Shown here: positions 1 to 9,100 of the stretch, in pieces
How positions within the stretch are numbered: position 1 is the first letter of the stretch
Layout: each line of letters starts with the position of its first letter
From: Dryobates pubescens
Taxonomy: Eukaryota > Chordata > Aves > Piciformes > Picidae
Length of the DNA: 64,000 bases
Reading direction: 5' to 3'
Assembly: GCF_014839835.1 (NCBI RefSeq)
Contig: NC_071642.1
Location: 6,594,052 to 6,658,051, forward strand
Notes under the pieces: model-generated
The model's database searches: none
What the model saw: only the letters and a program-made list of their open reading frames with translations
Told to the model about the DNA's origin: nothing
Translations under genes and position numbers: made by a program

Positions 1-59
1 CTGGAATTCCCAGGAGCAGGAGTTTGGTGCTGCTTGGGATCAGGCAGGATAAGGACCAA

Positions 60-880
60 GAGCATTCTTAGGATCAATATTAGGAGAGGGTTAATGTCAC
101 TACTAGAAGGATTATTAGGAGGGGATTAAGACTAGGACAATTATTAGGAAGGGATTAATATTAGGATCATTATTGGGGGGGTTAATATTAGGCTCATTAT
201 TAGGAGGGGGCTAATATGAAGACCATTATTAGGAGGGGGTTAATATCATTATTAGGAGGGGTGATGAATATCATTATTAGGATGATTATTAGGAGGCCAA
301 TATCAATATTAGGATGATTATTAGGAGGGGTGATTAATATCATTATTAGGATGATTATTAGAGGGTTAATATTAATCATTAGATCATTATTAGGAGGGGT
401 TAATATCATTATTAGGATCATTATTAGGGGCTAATATCAATAATTAGGATGATTATTAGGGGGTTAATATCAATACTAGGATCATTATTATGGGTTAATA
501 TCAATAATTAGGATCATTATCAGGGGTTAATATTATTAGGGGGCTAATATCATTATGAGGATCATTATTAGGGGCTAATATCAATAATTAGGATGATTAT
601 TAGGGGTTAATGTCATTATTAGGATCATTATTAGGGGCTAATATCAATAATTAGGATCATTATTAGGGGTTAATGTCATTATTAGGATCATTATTAGGGG
701 CTAATATCAATAATTAGGATCATTATTAGGGGTTAATATCATTATGAGGATCATTATTAGGAGAGGGTTAACAACATCGTTATTAGGGTGATTATTAGGG
801 GGTTGATACCAATAATTAGGATCATTATTGGGGGGGGGGTGTAATATCATTATTAGGATGATTATTAGGAGGGGGCTGCC
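60..880. repeat. AT-rich degenerate minisatellite
   Basis: Irregular tandem copies of a 25-35 base unit built from the words TTAATATCA, ATTAGGAT and CATTATTAGGGG. The array stops abruptly near 880, where the sequence turns GC-rich. It lies beyond the 3' end of the minus-strand collagen gene. Short open frames here only reflect the repeat. No gene is seen. Confidence 0.85.
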
Positions 881-1183
881 GGCCCAGGGCCAGGCAGGGG
901 CTCCCCCCAGCACGCAGGGCGGGGAGTGGGGATCAGGGAGCAGCCCCAGCCCAGGACCCACCCCCAGCACCGCATCCTCCTCCCCTCCGCCCCCGCTCCC
1001 GGCTCCGGCCCCCGCTGCTCCCGGGGAGCTTTGCCCTTAGCCGCAGGGATGCTGCAGCTGCGGCTGGACAGGACCTGGGGCACCCAGCCAGCACCTCCTG
1101 GAGGTTGTTGTTTTTCGCTCCGGGGGCGCCCACCCCCAGCTCAGCTGCATCCCCCCGGCCCCGAGGAGGACCCAGGTGTGAGC
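881..1183. other. GC-rich spacer, no gene seen
   Basis: C/G-rich sequence between the AT-rich array and the likely poly(A) site of the collagen gene. No conserved reading frame, RNA gene or mobile element was recognised. Confidence 0.5.
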
Positions 1184-1189
1184 TTTATT
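1184..1189 (-). terminator. Poly(A) signal, probable 3' end of the collagen gene
   Basis: AATAAA on the minus strand (TTTATT on plus), the only canonical signal I found downstream of the last collagen vWA exon. If used, the 3' part of the transcript covers roughly 1170-2870, including a CR1 fragment. The terminal exon itself was not resolved. Confidence 0.5.
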
Positions 1190-1554
1190 GGCTGCCACCA
1201 GCATTCACCCCGGGCAGGGTGGGTGAAGAGTTTGGCAAAGGCTCAGCACCAGCTCCCCCTTCTCCCACCACCACCAGCGCCCCCCCAGCGTGATGGAGCA
1301 GCTGAAGCTGAGCTGCCAGAAGCCTGGCAGGACCTCCTGCTCCTTGTGCAATCATTCCTGCAGCCAGGAGAAGCTTTTCCTGCACCTCCCCTGGGTGCTG
1401 GGGGTTGGGGTGCTGGGGGGGGCGACAACCTGGAGCTCAGTTTGGGGGTGGTCCGCCCGTGGCAGCTGGGTGCAGGGTGGGGCTGTGCCCTTCGTGGGGG
1501 GCAGCTCTGTGGCTTCGTCCTGCTCCCAGCTCCTGCAGGAGCATTTCCTTCCCT

Positions 1555-2025
1555 CCAAGGAGGACACTGAGGGGCTGGAGAGGGTCCAGGGAAGGGCAGC
1601 CAAGCTGGGGAAGGGGCTGGAGAACCTCTGAGGAGCAGGTGAGGGACTTGGGGCTGTTCAGCCTGCAGGAAAGGAGGCTGAGGGGAGACCCCCTGGCTCT
1701 GTACAACTGCATGAAAGGAGGCTGGAGGCAGGTCGAGGTTGATCTCTTCTCCCAAGAAACAAAGGAACTGGCCTCAGGTTGCCCCAGGGGAGGTTCAGGT
1801 TGGCCATGAGGAACAATTTCTTCCCCCCTGGAGGGCTGTCAAGGTTTGACCCAGGCTGCCCAGGGCAGTGGTGGAGTCCTCCCCCTCCCTGGAGGGGTTT
1901 CAGAGCTGTGGAGATGTGGTGCTGAGGGCCATGGCTTAGTGGTGCCCTGGCAGTGCTGGGTGAAGGGCTGGATCCAGTGACCTTGGAGATCTCTTCCCAC
2001 CTAAACAATTCCAGCTTCCATCACT
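1555..2025 (+). mobile_element. CR1 LINE 3' fragment
   Basis: 5'-truncated CR1 in sense orientation. It carries the usual CR1 3' landmarks in order: GAGGCTGAGGGGAGACC, then GGTTCAGGTTGGCCATGAGG, the GGCTGCCCAGGGCAGTGG block, and a tail with TCTCTTCCCACCTAAACAA. No intact reverse transcriptase frame. It lies antisense to the collagen gene in its probable 3' region. Confidence 0.85.
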
Positions 2026-2653
2026 TGGGAGAGAAAGAGCAGCAGGGTGCCTCATGCCAGGCAGGTGGCATGGAGAGCTCTTGGCGTGGTTGCACGTCAG
2101 GAGTTAGACCCCAGGCCCCAGCCTGTGCAAGCTGCCAGCCCTGCCTGCACCCCTGGCACCAGGACCACCCCCTGCCTGCTCCCTGCCCACCCCCCCCAAA
2201 ACCCACCCAGCCCCCCTCACATGCTCCTCACCCTTCCTCACGTTCCTCTCACCCTCAGCAGCTCCAGCAGGACCTAACAAGATGGCACCAAAACCTCAGC
2301 CGTGCCCCCTGCCCAGGCTGGGGGCACACTATGCCCCCAGACCCTGGTGGGATGCCCATCCTCCCTTACCCAGCTCCATGCAGGCATGGTCCTTGTCCAG
2401 GGGGCACGGTCCAGGGATGGCTGCAGCCCTCCGGGCAAGGGGCGCTGTGGGCATCCTGGTGTGGGGCACAGCAGGGACCTCAGGGCTCCTGGGGGGAGAA
2501 AGCAGAGCAAAGCCTCCCCCAGTACGTGCTGGGGGTGCTGGACCTCACCCCCAGGAAGAGGAGGTGCACCCCTCAGCCCCCCCCCCAGCTGCTGTCGTTG
2601 TGGGGGGAGGGACAGGCAGGGGGCAGGGGGTGGCCCTGGTGCCACTCACTCAC

Positions 2654-2709
2654 CGCCCAGGGGTCCCCGGGGAGGTGCCACCGGTGCCAGTGCTGGTGGG
2701 GAGCAGCTC
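2654..2709 (-). CDS. Candidate further collagen exon (uncertain)
   Basis: A 56-base segment between CCCCCAG and a strong GTGAGTGAG donor that stays open when joined to exon 27 (phase 1 in, phase 0 out), giving a His/Trp-rich peptide. A second option starts at the CCCCCCAG acceptor near 2510 on the minus strand and is also open in phase 1 (CPTPGCPQRP). I cannot choose between them without transcript data. Confidence 0.25.
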
Positions 2710-2868
2710 CTGGGGGCAGCCCGGGGCGGGGGGGCGCTGGCTGCTGTGTGCTGCGGAGCAGAAGCGAGGGTGGCAGAGACGCCAGCAAGGAGATGCCGGG
2801 GGAGGGGAGCTGGAGCAGAGGGGGAGGGGGCTCCAGCCCCCCAGGCCCCTCCCCCCCAGCCTGCTCAC

Positions 2869-5800
2869 CCTGCAGCCTCCTGAGGAAGCCCAGCGCTGCC
2901 CTCTCCACGTAGCCCAGCTCGGGAGGGTGGACGGTGCCCAGGCGCAGGGCATGGTACCTCCAGGCTGGCAGCACCCTGGGCACCGCCACCTCTGCTCGCT
3001 CCGGCCCTGCTCGCCCCAAGGAGACCACCAAGACCCCCAGGTCCTCACACTGGGAGAAGGCTTCCAGAGCCTTCTGGGCTTCCCCATCCCACGGGGCCGT
3101 GGTCCCCGGCCCCACCACGAGGAGGAGACGGAGGCGGTTGGCAGAGCTCCGAGGGAAGACGTGCTGGAGGGTCCATGCCACCGTGCCACCCAGGGGTGCT
3201 GAGGCCACCCTGGGCACCAGCGCCAGGAGGAGCTGCTCCCGGAGCTGCCGCCCGGAGCTGGGAGGCCCAAAGGGGATCTCGGCCAGACCCTGCCCCGGGG
3301 TGGAGGGGGCTGTCAGCACCAGGGCCACGCGGGTGCTGTGCTGGGCAGGATGCGGCCCTGCCAGCTGCGCCAGGAGGTGCTGGCAGAGCTGCCCGACGGC
3401 CTCCAGCCTCGCCGCTGGCATCGCCGGGGCTGCGTTGTCCACCACGAAGGCCAAGTCCAAGCCCAGCAGGTCAGGCGCGGCTGTGGGGCAGCCCCCGGGG
3501 TGGCAGAGGTCTGGGGGGTGAGGAGAGATGGAAGCTGAGCCCCGTCCCTGGTGGGCACCCATCCTTGGTGGGCACCCAATCCTGTTGGGTAGTCATCCCT
3601 GGTGGCTACCAAATCCTGGTGGGCACCCATCCCTGGTGGGTACTAAATCCTAGTGGGCACCCATCCTTGGTGGGCACCCACCCCTGGTGGCTACCAAATC
3701 GTGGTGGGCACCCATGCCTGGTAGCTACCAAATCGTGGTGGGCACCCATCCCTGGGGGGCACCCATCCCTGGGGGGTACTAAATCCTAGTGGGCACCCAT
3801 CCCTGGTGGCTACCAAATGCTGGTGGGCACCCATGCCTGGTGGGTACTAAATCCTAGTGGGCACCCATCCTTGGTGGCCACCCATCCCTGGTGGCTACCA
3901 AATCCTGGTGGGCACCCATCCCTGGTGGGTACTAAATCCTAGTGGGCACCCATCCTTGGTGGGCATCCACCCCTGGTGGCTACTAAATCCTGGTGGGCAC
4001 CCATCCCTAGTGGGCACCCATGCCTGGGGGGCACGCCAGGGCTGCCTACCGAAGCAGAGGACGCAGGGCAGCACAGACTCCCTCAGCACCTCCTCATCCC
4101 TGGCTGGCTCTGCCAGGGGCAGCTGGACCACTCGGAAGAGGTTGTTGACCTGGGGGTGGGGGGAGGCAAAGCCACAACCTACAGCCTGCAGCGCTCCGTG
4201 GCAGGGGGTGGAGCCAGGTGGGAGAGCTCTGTGTGCTTGGCACCTTCTGCTGAGAGGGCTCGGTGGGGGGGGCCACAAGTCAGCTCCCCAGCTGGCTTGG
4301 AGTGGAAGAGTCTCCCACGGGGTGAGGGATGGCACAAGAGGAAATGGCCTCAGGTTGCCCCAGAGAAGGGCTCAGGTTGGCCATCAGGAACAATTTCTTC
4401 CCCCTGGAGGGCTGTCCAGGTTTGACCCAGGCTGCCCAGGGTGGTGGTGGAGTCTCCATTCCCCCCACCCCAAACCTTGCCTCCCCCTTGCTTTACACCC
4501 ACAAGCCTTGGTAGGCCAAAAAGAAATGGCCCCAGGGCAGGTTCAGGTTGGCCATGAGGAGCAATTTCTCCCCCACCCCTGGAGGGTTGTCCAGGCCTGG
4601 CCCAGGCTGCCCAGGGCAGTGGTGAAGCCTCCATCCCTGGAGGGGTTTGAAAGCCCTGGAGATGTGGTGCTGAGGGCCAGGGTTTGGTGGTACCCTGGCA
4701 GTGCTGGGCCAAGGCTTGGATTCCTGTGGTGGGTTGAAATTCCACCCCCCTCTTCCCCCCCAACATTAACCACCACAACTCTACGACCTTGAAGACCTTC
4801 CCTAGCCTCAACGCCTCCACATCCCCATGCTTCTGCAAAGCCAAGCCGCTCGGTGGTGCTTGGAGGCCACTGAAGGATCGAGCTGAGCAGCCACCGAGCC
4901 CCGGCGGGGAGCTCACCTGGAAAGCCTTCAGCACCTCGGGCAGGGGGCCGAAGGTGAGCACCGCCGGCACGATCCCCAGAGCTTCGTACTGCAGGGCAAC
5001 CTCCTCGATGCCCTCCAGGTCCTGCTTCTGGCCGCTGGTGACCAAGATGACCACCTTCCTGCCCAGGACGGCCGGCCGGACCCTCTTGAGGGTGTGCTGC
5101 CCCACGAAGCTCAGGGCGGCAGCCAGCCGGCCCCGCCGGGCGGAGCGGGTGGGCGAGAGGCGGCGGAGCCGAGCCAGCAGCCCGGCCCTGCTGCCCACCT
5201 CCCCGGCACGCAGCAGGGAGGTGGTGCTGGCCCCGTAGGCTACCATGGCCACCCGAGCCCCCGCCGGGCATCCCGCGGGGGAGACCTGCAGGTCCCGCAG
5301 CAGCAGAGCCAGCAGCTCCTTCATGCGGGAGAAGAGGGCTGGGGACACCGTGGAGGAGGACTCCAGCACCAGCACCAGCTCGGTGGGGTAGAGCGGGCAG
5401 GAGGGGGAGGTGGTGGCTGCCGAGGGGTGGGTGCTGCTCAGGGGGTGCCAGCCCACTGCTGGTGTGACCTGTGCCCAGCCTGTCCCTGTCCCCTCCCTGC
5501 CAGCCCCCTGCTGGTGTGACCTGTGCCCACCCAGCCACCTCTGCGGGTGTAGCCTCAAGCCGTGTCCCCACCACCCAGCCCCCCCTTTGTCCCCTCCACC
5601 CTGGACCCCACAGCCAGCCTGTCCCTGTCCCCTCCTTGCCACCCCCCTGCTGGTGTGACCTGTGCCCACCCAGCCACCTCTGCGGGTGTAGCCTCAAGCC
5701 GTGTCCCCACCACCCAGCCCCCCCTTTGTCCCCTCCACCCTGGACCCCACAGCCAGCCTGTCCCTGTCCCCTCCTTGCCACCCCCCTGCTGGTGGGACCT

Positions 5801-6110
5801 GTGCCCACCCAGCCACCTCTGCGGGTGTAGCCTCAAGCCGTGTCCCCACCACCCAGCCCCCCCTTTGTCCCCTCCACCCTGGACCCCACAGCCAGCCTGT
5901 CCCTGTCCCCTCCTTGCCACCCCCCTGCTGGTGTGACCTGTGCCCACCCAGCCACCTCTGGGGGTGCAGCCCTAAGCCGTGTCCCCGCCACCCAGCCACC
6001 CCTTTGTCCCCTCCACAGCCAGCTCATCCCTGTCCCCTCCCTGCCACCCCCCAGCGCTGTGCCAGGTTCTCACCACAGCTCCTGTGGATGAAGTCCTTGA
6101 GCTCACAGGG
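2869..6110 (-). CDS. Collagen gene exons 24-27: C-terminal vWA domains C1 and C2
   Basis: Exon 24 (6110-6074) encodes PCELKDFIHRSC, like the short Cys-bearing segment after the type VI helix. Exon 25 (5416-4917, 500 bases) is vWA C1, with CPLYPTELVLVLE, CPAGARVAMVAYG and RKVVILVTSG. Exon 26 (4149-4050) ends C1 with LPCVLCF. Exon 27 (3510-2869) starts DLCHPGGCP and is vWA C2 (LDLAFVVDNAAPA to GFLRRLQG). The CVLCF/DLC junction parallels the CxxC link between C1 and C2 of COL6A3. I found no convincing fibronectin III or Kunitz domain after C2, unlike full COL6A3. Confidence 0.8.
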
Positions 6111-9100
6111 CTGCAGGGATGCACCAAGTGAGGTCAGTCCCAGGTCTCCTGCCCAGCTCTTCCCAGTAAGGCTTTGCTGGGCGATGGGGGCGGGGGGAGG
6201 GGGAGGGCGCAGGTGGCCACCGAGCTCTTCGTTGCCCCCCAAGGCCACCCCTCAGGGCTGAATTCCCCCCATCCCCAACCAGTCCACCACCAGCATCCCA
6301 TACCGTGGATGGAGCAGTTCCTGGTGATCCTTTTGGACCCTGGAGCAGCAGGAAGGGAGGGAGGGAGGGAGGGAGATGAAGAGGAAACCTGAGCGAGGCT
6401 CACTGCCCGCCCACTCCTGCCCCCCAGCCACCCGCGGGGGGCTGCAGGCAGAAACGTGGCAGGGCAAAAAGGCAATCCCTAGGGAATCACCATCTCTCCT
6501 GGGGGTCCCACGCTGCCAGGGCCACCAGCTTCTCCCCTGCTCCCGGGATCACCCTGGAAAAGCCCCGGGATGCTGAGGGGAGGGGGCGCCACCCGGTGAC
6601 CTGGGCAGGGCATGCACCATACTCACCCTGCGCCCCGGCAGCCCTCGTGGCCCCTGGTCCCCCGGGGCTCCTCTCTCACCCCCATCACCCTGGGGGGGGA
6701 CACACACAGAGCCAGAAGAAGCCAACCAGCCCCATCCTGACCATCGCCCCCCGGCCCCTGCCCCCCGCTCCCGGCACTCACCTGAGCCCCAGGGTATCCT
6801 GGCAGGCCCCGAGCACCCTGGGAGGGGAGCAGCACAAGTGAGTGACACCAGGACCCCAACCCCTCTGGCAGGCAACCCCCCCCCCCGGAGCTCTGCCCCC
6901 ACCACGCTCATCCCACCCGTGCCCAGCCCTGCTGCGTGCTGCTGGCACCTTGGCACCCTTGCTGCCTGGGGCACCTCTCCGGGCACAGCCGACCTCACCC
7001 TGGCAAGGAGGAAAAAGCCCAGAGTGGGTTACTGTAGGACCTACACAACCCCCCCCCAGCTGCCCTGGCCATGGCTTTCCCATGCCTTTCCCTGCTGGGA
7101 GGATGGGGACCCACCCCAAGGCCCCGGGGGGCACAGCCTTACCAGGTCACCTTTGGGTCCCTGGGGTCCCACGCTGCCCTTCAAGCCCTCGGCTCCTGCT
7201 TGCCCCTGGAAGAGAAAGCGGGGCTGGGGGTGCACAGGGCTGGGGGGCAGTGTGGGGGCTGTGAAATGCCACCTGGTGGCCTTGCTCACCTTGTCACCTT
7301 TGGGGCCGGCTGGGCCAGCTGCTCCCGGGGAGCCTTCAGCTCCAGGCAGCCCCTGGGTGAAAGGCAAAGGTGGCTCAAGGGTGCTGCTGGGCACCCACCT
7401 GTGCGGCCACCAGCTCGGGGGGTGCCCAGCAGCACCCACCCACGACCCCAGCACGGGGAGGGAGGGCAGTACCTGAGGTCCTCTGCTGCCTGGGTGGCCA
7501 GAGACACCCACTGTCCCCCGTGGTCCTGGCAGGCCCTGCAAAGGGGGAGCAAAGGGGGACGTGGGGATGCCCACTTGGGGGTCCTGGTGCCAGCAAGGCT
7601 CTGCCCTGGCCTCACCTGGGCTCCTTCATAGCCCTTCTGTCCCTCGGGGCCAGAGGTGCCACGGTTGCCGTGATTGCCCTGGGTAGGGACAGGACAGCTC
7701 AGGCTTCAGTGTCCCCATCCCCAGGGCACACAGCCCCCAGTGCCCGTGGGCACTGCCAGCCCTACCTGTGCTCCCTTCTGCCCTTTCTGGCACGAGGTCT
7801 GTGGAGGCAAGAGCCATCAGCAGGGGGGCTCATGGCACGGGGTGGACAGCAGTGCCCCCCGTGCCCTGGCACCTACCGGGTGAGCAGGGGGACCTGCTGC
7901 TCCAGGTGGCCCTGGGGGACCGTCCTGGCCGGGGTCTCCCTGCAGACCATGGGAGGGAAGCAGAGCTCCTGCTTGGGCCTCAGCTCCTGCTGAGCAGCTG
8001 CTCCAGCACTGCCACCCCAAGCATGGCTCAGTCCCCTGCCAGCCCTTACCTGGGGCCCTCCATCTCCTCTCCACCCTGGCACTCCGCTCTCGGGGCTGGT
8101 CCTGCCAGGTGCCCCCTGAGGAAGCAGAGATGGGGCTCAGCGAGCCCCCTGGCACCCCCTCCCCCCATGGAACCCCAGGGCTGCCAGCCCATTACTCACC
8201 CCCTCACCACAAAGCCCTGGGGGTCCTTTCTCTCCCCGGGCACCCCGGGAGCCTTTCTGCCCCTGGGGTGAAGGCAGGAGAAGGAATTTAGCAGCTGGGG
8301 GGTGGCAGAAGGAGGCAGCTCCGGGCCAAGGCTCAGCTGTGTCCTACCTGCCTGCCCAGGGACCCCTTCTCCCCGGGGTGCCCCGGGGCCCCTGCTTCAC
8401 CCTGGGGGGCAAAAGAAGAGGCTGGCACCATGCCTGTGCCAGGCTGGAGGGGTGGTGGCAGCAGCTGGCACAGCCCTGCTGCACAGCTCACCTGCTCCCC
8501 GTCCACGCCGTCCACGCCGGCGTCTCCAGGAGCTCCCTTCAAGGGGGGGTGACAGAGGCTGATGCCAGGGGGCACAGCGGCAGGGTGGCACAGCCATGCC
8601 CCCAGCTTCGCCCCAGCCCATCCCACCCTTCCCTTCCATCCACCAGGACCACCCCCAGGTCTCTTCTTCCCTCAGCCTCCAGCCGTCCGTGGCCTCAGCC
8701 ACCACCTGCAGGCTCAGTCCCCTACCTGCTCCCCAGGGTGACCCACGGAGCCCTGCAGGGAGACAGAGAGCAGCTGGGCAGCAGTGGGCACCCAGGCTGG
8801 CAGGTGGGGGGGTGTGTGTCAGCCCAGGTTGGCACAAGCCCTCACCTTGGGTCCACACTGTCCTGGGCAGCCCTGCACCCCTCGGCTGCCAAGGAGCCCT
8901 CGTGGCCCCTGCTCCCCCTGTGCTCAGGAGGGGAGAGGAGACATCAGGTCGGGGTGGAGGTCTCCTCGACCCCCCAGGGCCACCCCGTGGCCAACTCACG
9001 CTGTGTCCATGCTCTCCTTCATCTCCAGCACGTCCCTGGCTGCCTGTCACCCCCTGAGACAGAGAGACCTTGGGAGCAGAAGCCACAAACCCCCCAGCCC

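Noticed and set aside
1185-1385. 66-codon minus-strand frame ending inside the poly(A) signal
   Set aside because: Looks like chance opening in 3' UTR; the stop overlapping AATAAA has no supporting upstream exon in frame.
2000-2868. FN3 and Kunitz domains as in COL6A3 after C2
   Set aside because: No Kunitz cysteine pattern or FN3 motif could be found on the minus strand between 2868 and 1184.
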